Part shown: one piece after another, positions 1-7,069 of the stretch | How the letters are laid out: the number at the start of each line of letters is the position of its first letter | Numbering within the stretch: position 1 is the first letter of the stretch | The notes under the pieces: generated by a model | Told to the model about the DNA's origin: nothing | What the model saw: only the letters and a program-made list of their open reading frames with translations | The model's database searches: none | DNA from: SAT2750 sp964476375 | GTDB lineage: Bacteria; Planctomycetota; Planctomycetia; Pirellulales; Pirellulaceae | Assembly (NCBI GenBank): GCA_964476375.1 | Contig: CAYYZW010000281.1 | Coordinates: forward strand, 1 to 10,614 | DNA: 10,614 nt | Direction of reading: 5' to 3' | Program-made: the position numbers and the translations under genes

Positions 1-116
1 ACTCACATGATGGCCGCTTCCTGATGCAGGTCATTGACCGGGCCATTGTCATTTGGAAAATTGATGATCCTTTTTCCGGGGTGGCAGGGTCGAACGATGG
101 GGAGGCAGGTGACTGA
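1..116 (+). CDS. 3' end of an unidentified gene, WD40-like C-terminus (partial)
   Basis: A plus-strand frame is open from the left edge (first whole codon at base 3) to a TGA at 114-116, giving 37 residues. The stretch SHDGRFLMQVIDRAIVIWKI resembles the end of a WD40 repeat: a DGR turn, a beta strand, then a V/I-x-W ending. The tail after it is short and rich in Gly, Asp and Ser, as is usual after a last folded repeat. The other two plus frames stop within the first 24 bases. Only the tail is visible, so the gene's length and function are unknown. It could be a WD40 scaffold or a kinase with WD40 repeats, both common in Planctomycetota. A chance open frame of this length is also possible. Confidence 0.42.
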   Translation, partial: SHDGRFLMQVIDRAIVIWKIDDPFSGVAGSNDGEAGD

Positions 117-301
117 CCACAGGCCTGTCCCGGTTGTCGGCGCGGGTGGGGGAATTAAGGCTTCGGGGTTGTTTTTCTATTCGTGAAGACGTTGCCAGAT
201 GAGAGTGAGCGTGTATTCCCTTGTCTTGTATTCCTGTCTCCAGAGTGGCCATGCGGGCTTACCTTGAGTGCGGCGCTCGAGATTCGTAAGTCCGTTTCAC
301 G

Positions 302-381
302 TTGGGGGTGTGCTATCCCCGCGTAGCGTTCCGCTCGCTGTGCGTGGAGAACCCCCGGATCTGCCGGCGACCCGAAGTCGG
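302..381. other. candidate structured element: nested stem-loops
   Basis: An outer 6-bp stem, GGGGGT at 304-309 with ACCCCC at 351-356, encloses an inner hairpin. In the inner hairpin CGC(320-322) and AGCG(325-328) pair with CGCT(336-339) and GCG(342-344), with a symmetric GT/GT internal loop and the 7-nt loop TTCCGCT. A second small hairpin, CGAC/GTCG, follows at 368-380. Two G-U pairs could extend the outer stem (302-303 with 357-358). The nested arrangement suggests a folded RNA or a palindromic intergenic repeat. No family was recognised and GC-rich DNA produces such stems by chance, so confidence is low. Confidence 0.28.
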
Positions 382-565
382 AGGTTTCTCGTTGCCTGAT
401 GGTGGAAAGGGACTGGGACACCGATTTCGTCATGCCACAGCGAATGACGTGCCCCAGGATGCATCCCATGCCACCGGAATGAGCCGCCGCATGAGAATTC
501 ACCGTATTGGTAACGGCTGAGATCAAGAAAGTCTCGATGTGTTCGGGACAGGCTCGCGGACGGAA

Positions 566-588
566 AAAACGGACTGGAGTTCCGTTTT
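566..588. terminator. terminator-like hairpin, possibly bidirectional
   Basis: A perfect 8-bp inverted repeat, AAAACGGA (566-573) with TCCGTTTT (581-588), has a 7-nt loop. A six-A run (564-569) precedes the GC core, giving a U-run after the stem when read on the minus strand, and four T's end the stem on the plus strand. The layout resembles a Rho-independent terminator, but the GC part of the stem is only about 3-4 bp. On the plus strand it would end transcription from upstream before the DUF1501 gene. No minus-strand gene is present that would need it. Confidence 0.33.
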
Positions 589-652
589 AGGGTTATTTGG
601 TTATGGTCTCATGCCCGTGGAACATTTTTGAACCACCAGGGGATATATTACA

Positions 653-2104
653 ATGGCCAGCATCGGAGCTGGATCTTCTCGCGACAAGCCGGAGTATCGA
701 ACGATGGCAGGCCAGTCTGGACAGGGCGTTTCGTTGAACCGGCGTCAGTTACTGCACGTCGGTGGCATGAGCATGCTGGGGGTGAACGCGATGGCCCTGG
801 AACGCTTGCGAGGCGAGGCTCCCGGGGCGAGCCAGCGGGCCAATTCGTGCATCTTCATTTTTCTGTTTGGTGGCCCCAGCCAGATCGATCTATGGGACAT
901 GAAGCCGGACGCGCCAGTGGAAATAAGGGGCGATTTCACACCGACCAGCACCGCGGTTCCGGGCATCCATGTGTGCGAACACCTGCCACTTATTGGCCAG
1001 CAGATGGACAAGCTCTGCCTGCTCCGGTCCATGACGCACGGCATGAACGTGCATGGCCCTGCCATGAGTCAGCTGTTCACCGGGCGGGATTACCCCTTTC
1101 CCCCGATTACCGACCAGGCCAGGCCGGATGACTGGCCATCCATCAGTTCGCTGGCCACCCGTTATGGCACGCCACAGGGGGGCCTTCCAAGTTCGGTGGT
1201 TTTGCCCTGGTACCTGCAGTTTCCCGGGCAGGCGAAGCCGATTGCCGGCCAGACCAGCGGACGGATGGGCAAGGGGCACGATGCCATGCTGATCAGCGGG
1301 GACCCGAGCCAGGCCGGCTTCGCCATGCAGGGATTCCTGCTGCCCGAGGACATGTCCGTCCCGCGACTGGCAGGACGCAATGCCTTGCTTGATAGCCTGG
1401 CGAAAAAGACGGACGGGCTGCTTGACCGGGAGGGAATCGTCAAACAGTTTCACAGTAATCATCGGCAGGCGTACCGCATGCTCGAAAAGCAGGCCGGGAA
1501 GGCTTTCGACATCGGGAAGGAATCACCCAAGTTGCGATCAAGGTACGGCGAATCCAAGATCGCACAAAGTTTCCTGCTCGGACGCCGGCTGGTCGAGGCA
1601 GGTGTCTCGTTGGTGACGGTGAACTGGGAGGATGAAACGAAGGTCTCCAGTACCGATACCTGCTGGGACACTCACAAGGACAATTTCCCGAAACTGAAAA
1701 CTCTCCTTTGCCCGATGTTCGACCAGTGCTTTTCGGCCTTGATCGAGGACCTCGACGACCGCGGCCTGCTGGAGACGACGCTGGTGGTTGCCGTCGGTGA
1801 ATTTGGCCGCACGCCGACGATGGGCCAGTTTACCCAGAGCAATAACACCAAGGAAAACGGCCGGGACCACTGGCCGCATGCCTTCACCGCCCTGCTGGCG
1901 GGAGGAGGAGTTCGGGGTGGTCAGGTCTATGGCCAAACCAACCGACATGCTGGTTACGTGGCAGAGAACCCGGTGTCCCCCGCAGACCTGGCAGCCACGA
2001 TTTTTGATCACCTGGGAATCGATTCCAGCCAGGAGTATTTTGACCAGTTTCAGCGGATCCCGCGAAAAATTTCCGAGGGGCGAGTGATCCGGAGCCTGGG
2101 ATAG
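653..2104 (+). CDS. DUF1501 family secreted protein (alkaline-phosphatase/sulfatase-like fold)
   Basis: 483 residues, the usual size for DUF1501. The start at 653 follows AGGGG at 638-642. An internal Met18 (704) would place the export signal closer to the N-terminus and is a fair alternative. The segment NRRQLLHVGGMSMLG (29-43) is a twin-arginine-like signal of the kind normally seen in this family. The family hallmarks follow: CIFIFLFGGPSQIDLWDMKP (66-85), VCEHLPLI, LLRSMTHGMNVHG, GEFGRTP (382-388) and GRDHWPHAFTALLAGGG (403 onward). DUF1501 proteins belong to the alkaline phosphatase-like superfamily, but no substrate is established. In Planctomycetota they usually sit next to a DUF1549/DUF1553 cytochrome-type gene. 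Here no such partner is visible, and the next gene is dinB only 9 nt downstream. The family call is firm; the function is unknown. Confidence 0.93.
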   Translation: MASIGAGSSRDKPEYRTMAGQSGQGVSLNRRQLLHVGGMSMLGVNAMALERLRGEAPGASQRANSCIFIFLFGGPSQIDLWDMKPDAPVEIRGDFTPTSTAVPGIHVCEHLPLIGQQMDKLCLLRSMTHGMNVHGPAMSQLFTGRDYPFPPITDQARPDDWPSISSLATRYGTPQGGLPSSVVLPWYLQFPGQAKPIAGQTSGRMGKGHDAMLISGDPSQAGFAMQGFLLPEDMSVPRLAGRNALLDSLAKKTDGLLDREGIVKQFHSNHRQAYRMLEKQAGKAFDIGKESPKLRSRYGESKIAQSFLLGRRLVEAGVSLVTVNWEDETKVSSTDTCWDTHKDNFPKLKTLLCPMFDQCFSALIEDLDDRGLLETTLVVAVGEFGRTPTMGQFTQSNNTKENGRDHWPHAFTALLAGGGVRGGQVYGQTNRHAGYVAENPVSPADLAATIFDHLGIDSSQEYFDQFQRIPRKISEGRVIRSLG

Positions 2105-2113
2105 GGGTCAGAG

Positions 2114-3331
2114 ATGATCATCCACGTGGACATGGACGCCTTTTACGCGTCGGTCGAACAGCGTGATGATCCACGCCTGCAGGGAAAGCCGGTCATTGTT
2201 GGGGGCCGTGCGGAAAACCGGGGTGTCGTGGCGGCGGCAAATTACGCGGTACGAGCCTTTGGGGTACATAGCGCGATGCCCACGTCTACGGCGATGAAAT
2301 TATGCCCCGGGGCCGTCCTGCTCAAGCCGCGGATCTCTTATTACGGCGAGATCTCCCGGCAAATCCGGGGGATTTTTCATCGCTACACACCCCTGGTCGA
2401 ACCGCTCGCGCTCGATGAGGCATTCCTGGACGTCAGCGGGAGCGAACGCCTTTTCGGAAGCCCCGAAGAGATGGCAGGGGGAATAAAGCAGGCGATCCGG
2501 GATGAACTGGATCTGGTCGCCTCCGTGGGCGTGGCGCCGAACAAGTTCCTGGCCAAGCTGGCCAGTGATCTGGAAAAACCCGATGGCCTTGTGGTTGTCA
2601 GGAAGGAGGCGGTCGAGCAGTTCCTCGATCCACTGCCCGTGGGGCGCATCTGGGGCGTGGGTGCGGCGACCGGCAAGGTCTTCGATCGGCTGCGGATACG
2701 AACGATCGGCCAATTGAAGGAAAGGTCCCTTGAGGACCTTCAGTCACGTTTCGGGAAAATGGGAGAACAGATATGGCGGCTGGCGCGGGGCCTGGACGGG
2801 CGGAAGGTCATCCCTGACCGACAGGCCAAATCGATATCGAATGAAACCACTTTTGCCGTGGATATCGATGACCCGGAGGTCCTGGAGGCCTGGTTGATGG
2901 ACCTGTCCGAGCAGGTCACGCGGCGACTCCGTGGCGCGGGGCTGAAGGCTCGCACCGTGCAGCTCAAGGTGCGTTATGACGATTTTGAAACGGTGACGCG
3001 GAGCATCTCCGTTGCCGAGCCGCTGGATTCAACACGGGAAGTGTGGGGCCTGGCGGGCACGATGATGAAGGAGCGGCTTCCTGGTCGGCCCCTGGTTGTT
3101 CGGCTGCTGGGCGTGGGCGTGAGCAAACTGGATCGTTCGGGGCAGTCCCAGGGAGATCTGTTTGACCAGGGTGCGGTGCAGGATTCACGGCTCGATGGAG
3201 TGACCGACGAGATCCGGGCCCGGTTTGGAGACAGGGCGGTCGTCCGCGGGATTACGTCGATCCGAGGCCAGTCCCGCGATGGATCGATGAAGGATAAGCG
3301 GCGTGACGATGGACAGGACGATCCAGGGTGA
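2114..3331 (+). CDS. dinB: DNA polymerase IV (Y-family translesion polymerase)
   Basis: 405 residues, slightly longer than the roughly 350 of E. coli DinB because of a C-terminal extension. It copies past damaged bases in DNA with low fidelity. The N-terminal palm motif HVDMDAFYASVE carries catalytic Asp6 and the probable steric-gate Tyr11. The second catalytic pair, Asp101-Glu102, lies in LALDEAFLDVSGS. The fingers-to-palm segment SVGVAPNKFLAKLASDLEKP is intact. A helix-hairpin-helix thumb follows near 176-205 (GRIWGVGAATGKVFDRL), then a little-finger domain at about 235-345. QGDLF at 346-350 fits the beta-clamp binding motif QxxLF. The start follows GGGG at 2105-2108. The gene lies 9 nt after DUF1501, implying co-transcription. 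No LexA-type operator was recognised nearby. All catalytic residues are present, so it should be active. Confidence 0.97.
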   Translation: MIIHVDMDAFYASVEQRDDPRLQGKPVIVGGRAENRGVVAAANYAVRAFGVHSAMPTSTAMKLCPGAVLLKPRISYYGEISRQIRGIFHRYTPLVEPLALDEAFLDVSGSERLFGSPEEMAGGIKQAIRDELDLVASVGVAPNKFLAKLASDLEKPDGLVVVRKEAVEQFLDPLPVGRIWGVGAATGKVFDRLRIRTIGQLKERSLEDLQSRFGKMGEQIWRLARGLDGRKVIPDRQAKSISNETTFAVDIDDPEVLEAWLMDLSEQVTRRLRGAGLKARTVQLKVRYDDFETVTRSISVAEPLDSTREVWGLAGTMMKERLPGRPLVVRLLGVGVSKLDRSGQSQGDLFDQGAVQDSRLDGVTDEIRARFGDRAVVRGITSIRGQSRDGSMKDKRRDDGQDDPG

Positions 3332-3361
3332 TTACCAACCGCGAAAGGGTTGAAGTATATT
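3332..3361 (+). promoter_or_regulatory. possible sigma70-type promoter for the CPBP protease gene
   Basis: TTACCA (3332-3337) and TATATT (3356-3361) are separated by 18 nt, matching the -35 and -10 consensus at 4 and 5 of 6 positions. They sit in the 68-nt gap between dinB and the protease gene, just after the dinB stop codon. An AT-rich patch in otherwise GC-rich DNA supports this, but it is a match by eye only. Confidence 0.3.
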
Positions 3362-3399
3362 TATGGCACGTCTGTGAAACCACTTCGTAAAGGTAGGCT

Positions 3400-4380
3400 A
3401 TGATGAGTTCCCACGACGATCCTCGGAACCCGAACACGGACAGGGATACCGGGGCAGCAACGCCCGGCGAGACAGAACCTGCCCAGGAGATGCCGGCCGC
3501 TGCCGGTCCGCACGTTCCACCAGGGGCAGGTGAGCACGTCCCCTATTCCGGTCCGGGTGTGCCACCCGCGGGGTGGGGGGAAGCGGGATATGTTCCGCCA
3601 CCTCCTCCGCCGAGAATCCCCAGGGCGGGCACCGCCTTCCTGGCATTCCTGACGTTTTTTGGCGCCCAGCTGGTGGGAGGACTGATTGTTGGGGTCATTG
3701 CCGGCATTCAGATCGCGGCATCAGGGATTGACGTATCGAGTGAGGCAGCCCTGCAGCGGGCGATGGAAGGGATTATCGGGGATTATATTGTCTACTCGTT
3801 AATTCCGATTACGGTGTTTTCCGGCCTGGCAGTCCTGTTCGTCGCCCGACGGATGGCAAGGGATGTGATGACCGTGGCCGAGCCCGCTGGCGTCGGATGG
3901 GGGAATTTCTCCGCGGGTAAATTCCTCGTAGGGCTCGTTGCCGGGATCGGCGTGGCGGCAGTCTATATCGCCCTGGCAAGCACCGTGTTTGTGAATTATC
4001 AACAGGAGACAAAGGGCCCGCTGTCCGAAATGTTAAACAGTGGGGGGCTGGCCACCGTCATGGTGGGTGTCGTTGCTGTTCTGTGCGCCCCGTTGATTGA
4101 GGAATTCCTGTTTCGGGGTGTGATGCTTGCGGGTTTGACCCGTTCCTTTGGTCTCCCGGCCGCCGTGGTGCTTACGACGGCCTTGTTCGTGGCAGTGCAC
4201 ATCCCGGAACTGATGCATTACTGGCCCGGGACGATTGGCGTGGGCGGGATGGCTGTGATCGCCGTCGCACTGCGAATCAAGCTGAAATCACTCGGGCCCG
4301 CGATTGGCGTTCACCTGGGATATAACGGCGCGCTGATAGCACTTGTGGCGGTGTCCTTCCTGCCGGAGAACCTGCTGTAA
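3400..4380 (+). CDS. CPBP-family intramembrane metalloprotease (CAAX protease-like)
   Basis: 326 residues, an integral membrane protein with about seven to eight hydrophobic segments from residue 75 on. The three CPBP/Abi motifs are all present: EEFLFRG (Glu234, Glu235, Arg239), FVAVH (Phe263, His267) and HLGYN (His305, Asn309). In the Rce1/CPBP family the Glu and His residues form the glutamate-type proteolytic site within the membrane. The first 75 or so residues are hydrophilic and rich in Pro and Gly, including a run of six prolines (PPPPPPR) just before the first membrane segment. This is an unstructured tail not needed for the core fold. ATG codons at 3400 and 3403 are adjacent; AGGTAGG at 3391-3397 is better spaced for 3403. 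The substrate is unknown. In bacteria these proteins act in membrane protein processing, bacteriocin self-immunity or regulated proteolysis. The gene has its own possible promoter and is separated from both neighbours. Confidence 0.92.
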   Translation: MMSSHDDPRNPNTDRDTGAATPGETEPAQEMPAAAGPHVPPGAGEHVPYSGPGVPPAGWGEAGYVPPPPPPRIPRAGTAFLAFLTFFGAQLVGGLIVGVIAGIQIAASGIDVSSEAALQRAMEGIIGDYIVYSLIPITVFSGLAVLFVARRMARDVMTVAEPAGVGWGNFSAGKFLVGLVAGIGVAAVYIALASTVFVNYQQETKGPLSEMLNSGGLATVMVGVVAVLCAPLIEEFLFRGVMLAGLTRSFGLPAAVVLTTALFVAVHIPELMHYWPGTIGVGGMAVIAVALRIKLKSLGPAIGVHLGYNGALIALVAVSFLPENLL

Positions 4381-4434
4381 TAAAGAGCACAACAGGAGCT
4401 GGTATTACTTTCTGTTAAGTTGTTAGGCGCACGT

Positions 4435-4467
4435 GGTGCGTGCGGCGAACACAGGGCCGCACGCGCC
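4435..4467 (+). promoter_or_regulatory. strong hairpin in the leader of the amidohydrolase operon
   Basis: GGTGCGTGCGGC (4435-4446) pairs with GCCGCACGCGCC (4456-4467) as a 12-bp stem with one G-U pair and a 9-nt loop. It ends 29 nt before the amidohydrolase ATG. No T-run follows, so it is not a typical Rho-independent terminator. Overlapping bases can form other helices: CGCAC/GTGCG (4428-4432 with 4436-4440), and GGCGC (4426-4430) with GCGCC (4463-4467). The alternatives are mutually exclusive, so an attenuator or a translation-controlling leader is possible, as is an mRNA-stabilising stem. The stem is directly visible; its role is inferred. Confidence 0.4.
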
Positions 4468-4496
4468 CGCAGCGAATACTTGAAGAGGAGCGGACG

Positions 4497-6005
4497 ATGT
4501 GGATTCCGAAATGGAAACGCGATGAAAAGAAGGGAGTGGACTCCCCGGTCCCCACGCAGGTTCTCTCGAATGAGGAATTTATTCCCCGACCCCAGAACAG
4601 GAAACAGAAGCAATGGGAGTCGCTGATCGCGGAAATGAGTGAGGAAAAAGCAAAGAAGCTCGGCATGGACCGGCGCGATTTTACCCGCTCCTCGATGGGG
4701 ATGGCGACGGCCTTCCTGGCATCCAACATGGTTTACGGCCCCTGCTGGGATGTGTCTGCCGAGGAGACCCTGGAAGAGGCAGCCACGGAGGAGAAATGGC
4801 CCAAGGGCGAGTATTTCATTTTCGATGTACAGAACCATTTCACCCAGGGATTCCCGCTTCGATTTCGAACCGCCGAGTTCATGAAAAATATGGGGTTTGA
4901 TCTGAAGGATGACGTTGAATCCTACAGCTTCGCAAATTATGTCAAGGAGATCTTCTTTGATAGCGAAACCAGCATGTCGGTGATTTCCGGGGTTCCCGGT
5001 CGCGAGACCAACAAGGATGACGAGGGACGGATCCTGGAAGGCCAGGACCGCCGGGGGGGCTTGCTACCAAGCTGGCTGATGTCCCAGAGCAAAAAAAAGG
5101 TCAACGATGTCGCCGGCTGCCAACGGGCACTTTGCCAGGGCAACTGCGCCCCGAACCATTACTGGGATACGGGCAGCAATAAACCGAATTTCAGCGAGCT
5201 TTTTGAACAGATGGAACGCGAGCACAACAAGTACAAGGTCGATAGCTGGAAGTGGTATTGCCATACGGATCCCGGCCGCTCGGGGAATGGATTCAAACTG
5301 GATGATGAAGAGATGACCTACCCGTTTTATGAAAAGTCGAAGGAGATGGGGCTCACGCTCTACAGTGTCCACAAGGGTTTTGCGAGCCAGTCGCGGACAC
5401 TGGGGCACCTGGCCCATCCGGGCGATGTGGAAAAGGCGGCGAAAGATCACCCGGATCTCAACTTCATCATCTATCATTCCGCGCTGAAACACGGGCCCGG
5501 TGAACCGGAGTTTGATGATGACCGTTTTTTTGACCCTACCACCGGGGATTTTGCCTGGCATGATGCCCTGATGAAGATCAAGCAGCGGAACCCAAAGATG
5601 GACAATGTCTATTGCGAGATTGGATCCTCCTACGGCACGCTGGCAATTGTTCACCCGGTGATGTGCATGCACCTGATCGGGAAAAACATCCAGAACTATG
5701 GTGCCGACCACGTGATATGGGGCACCGACTGCCTCTGGTGGGGCTCGCCCCAGTGGGTGATTGACTCTTTCAAACGTTTCCAGATTTCCGATGAACTTTG
5801 CGACAAGTTCGGTTACAAGAAACTCAGCAAGAAAGACAAGGCCAGGATTTTCGGGCTCAACGCCGCCGGGCTGTATGGTGTGAACGTGAAAGAGAAACGG
5901 AATGCCATTCCGGCGGACGGGCTGAGCAGGCTCAAGGCGGCGTACCTGGAAAACGGCGGCCAGCGATTAAACGCCGCATGGGGATGGGTGCGGGATGACG
6001 CCTAG
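4497..6005 (+). CDS. Tat-exported amidohydrolase_2 family protein
   Basis: 502 residues from the ATG at 4497, which follows AAGAGGAG with good spacing. An in-frame GTG at 4440 lies inside the leader hairpin and is rejected. Residues 58-80 contain a twin-arginine signal (RRDFTRSS followed by a hydrophobic stretch, GMATAFLASNMV). An unusually long polar N-region of about 58 residues precedes it. The rest is a TIM-barrel amidohydrolase of the amidohydrolase_2 type. Candidate metal or active-site residues are Asp110 and His114 (FDVQNH), His256 (WYCHTD), His292 (SVHKGF), His327 (IIYHSA) and Asp411 (IWGTDCLWWG). The usual DxHxH has Gln112 in place of the first His. Three cysteines (208, 213, 217) cluster in one loop. 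Relatives are hydrolases or decarboxylases of carbonyl compounds; no substrate can be named. The cytochrome gene starts inside its last codons. Confidence 0.88.
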   Translation: MWIPKWKRDEKKGVDSPVPTQVLSNEEFIPRPQNRKQKQWESLIAEMSEEKAKKLGMDRRDFTRSSMGMATAFLASNMVYGPCWDVSAEETLEEAATEEKWPKGEYFIFDVQNHFTQGFPLRFRTAEFMKNMGFDLKDDVESYSFANYVKEIFFDSETSMSVISGVPGRETNKDDEGRILEGQDRRGGLLPSWLMSQSKKKVNDVAGCQRALCQGNCAPNHYWDTGSNKPNFSELFEQMEREHNKYKVDSWKWYCHTDPGRSGNGFKLDDEEMTYPFYEKSKEMGLTLYSVHKGFASQSRTLGHLAHPGDVEKAAKDHPDLNFIIYHSALKHGPGEPEFDDDRFFDPTTGDFAWHDALMKIKQRNPKMDNVYCEIGSSYGTLAIVHPVMCMHLIGKNIQNYGADHVIWGTDCLWWGSPQWVIDSFKRFQISDELCDKFGYKKLSKKDKARIFGLNAAGLYGVNVKEKRNAIPADGLSRLKAAYLENGGQRLNAAWGWVRDDA

Positions 6006-7035
6006 GGAAGTCATGCCGGCACGCGTTCTCGCTTTCCTGCTTCTTCTGCCCTTGACCGCCTGGGGTTTCTCGGTGGCCTGGCAGCACGAGCCGGCCCCCC
6101 GCGCGGCACGTGCCCAGCAGTCGGCGGCGCAGGTCGATCCCGCCGCATGGGGAGGCGATCACGTGGGCAAAATGGTGCCGGAATACATGACAGGCGACGA
6201 ATGCCTCTTTTGCCATCGAAAAAATATCGGTCCCTCGTGGTCGAAAAACCCGCACCAGACGACGATCCGCCCCGTGGAAAGGACACGGGCTGAATGGAAG
6301 GCGCTGGCCAGCGAACCAGCGGCGCGTGAGATGGCCCAGATGGTGGAATTCATCCTGGGCGGGGATCATCATTCTCGTTACCTGCGAAGAGGGAAGGGGT
6401 ATGGGAAGCTGGAGATGCTCTCGGTCGGCTGGAATGGAATGGCCGATGGTGGTCGCGGGATGCTCGTCCATGCGACAAAGCCCGCCTGGAACGCGGTGGA
6501 ATTTGGCACGGCGTGCGCTGGTTGCCATGCCACCGGCGTCGACTCAAAAAAGCAAGCCTTCTCGGCCATCTCCATTGACTGTTTTGCCTGTCACGGCACC
6601 GTCGAACTGGAACATGCAAAGGATACGCGCCTCGTGCATCTCTCGAAGAAAAGGGCGGATGCACCCCGCGTGGTTGCCTCGATCTGTGGCCAGTGCCACA
6701 TACGTCATGGACAATCGCGCAGTACGGGCCTGCCCTTTGCGAATAATTTCGTTGCCGGCGATAACCTTTTTCGTGACCTGGCTGTTGATTTCGATCCCGG
6801 CGCGGTTGCACGGATGGATCCCGGGGATCGTCACGTGATGCACAATATCCGGGAGATGATCCTTCAGCCGGAGTCGCCGGTGACATGCCTGAGCTGCCAT
6901 GATGTGCATGGACAATCGACCGGCCGGCACCAGGACCTGGACGACCAGGATCTCTGTTCGGTCTGCCATGTCCCGGGCGAACCGCGGTCCAGGGTGAAAT
7001 CCTACCGGCGACAGAGCAGAACCTGTGGATACTGA
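5995..7035 (+). CDS. hexahaem c-type cytochrome, exported
   Basis: 346 residues. Six CxxCH haem c attachment sites begin at Cys70 (CLFCH), Cys174 (CAGCH), Cys196 (CFACH), Cys231 (CGQCH), Cys298 (CLSCH) and Cys321 (CSVCH). An N-terminal hydrophobic segment (VLAFLLLLPLTAWGFSVAW) followed by an Ala-rich stretch is a Sec signal, which haem c attachment outside the cytoplasm requires. The layout resembles the cytochrome c554/multihaem family, and the last two sites resemble doubled-CxxCH proteins. The protein should carry electrons in the periplasm, or could be a catalytic multihaem oxidoreductase. The ATG at 5995 overlaps the amidohydrolase stop by 11 nt. A second ATG at 6013, preceded by AGGGA at 6004-6008, gives a more standard signal peptide and may be the real start. 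Overlap with the upstream gene suggests translational coupling and a shared pathway. The substrate and partner are not evident. Confidence 0.93.
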   Translation: MTPREVMPARVLAFLLLLPLTAWGFSVAWQHEPAPRAARAQQSAAQVDPAAWGGDHVGKMVPEYMTGDECLFCHRKNIGPSWSKNPHQTTIRPVERTRAEWKALASEPAAREMAQMVEFILGGDHHSRYLRRGKGYGKLEMLSVGWNGMADGGRGMLVHATKPAWNAVEFGTACAGCHATGVDSKKQAFSAISIDCFACHGTVELEHAKDTRLVHLSKKRADAPRVVASICGQCHIRHGQSRSTGLPFANNFVAGDNLFRDLAVDFDPGAVARMDPGDRHVMHNIREMILQPESPVTCLSCHDVHGQSTGRHQDLDDQDLCSVCHVPGEPRSRVKSYRRQSRTCGY

Positions 7036-7069
7036 CGCCCGATTGCGTATCATGACAACCAGGTGAAAG

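Larger units (their letters stand above)
117..652. other. intergenic region without a convincing gene, rich in inverted repeats
   Basis: These 536 bases lie between the partial gene at the left edge and the DUF1501 gene. Short open frames exist on both strands (plus 302-520, minus 526-155). Their translations are rich in Arg, Ser, His and Thr without hydrophobic periodicity or any recognisable motif, so I do not call them genes. The region contains several inverted repeats. These are GGGGGT/ACCCCC (304-309 with 351-356) enclosing an inner stem at 320-344, CGAC/GTCG (368-371 with 377-380), CGTCAT/ATGACG (428-433 with 444-449), the perfect palindrome GGATGCATCC (457-466), and a terminator-like hairpin at 566-588. 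No tRNA, tmRNA, SRP RNA or RNase P signature was recognised. It may hold an untranslated leader, a small RNA or a decayed repeat. Confidence 0.5.

Noticed and set aside
302..520. Plus-strand open frame of 72 codons
   Set aside because: Arg/His/Gly-rich, starts inside a stem-loop, lacks a ribosome binding site and resembles no family.
155..526. Minus-strand open frame of 123 codons in the left intergenic region
   Set aside because: Composition is rich in Ser, Arg, His and Thr, with no motif or hydrophobic pattern. It crosses several inverted repeats.
90..706. An 11-nt sequence, TCGAACGATGG, occurs near 90 and again near 696
   Set aside because: One pair of copies this short is likely by chance, and the flanks are unrelated.
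4440..4496. N-terminal extension of the amidohydrolase to a GTG at 4440
   Set aside because: The GTG lies inside the 12-bp leader stem and has no ribosome binding site. The ATG at 4497 has a strong one.
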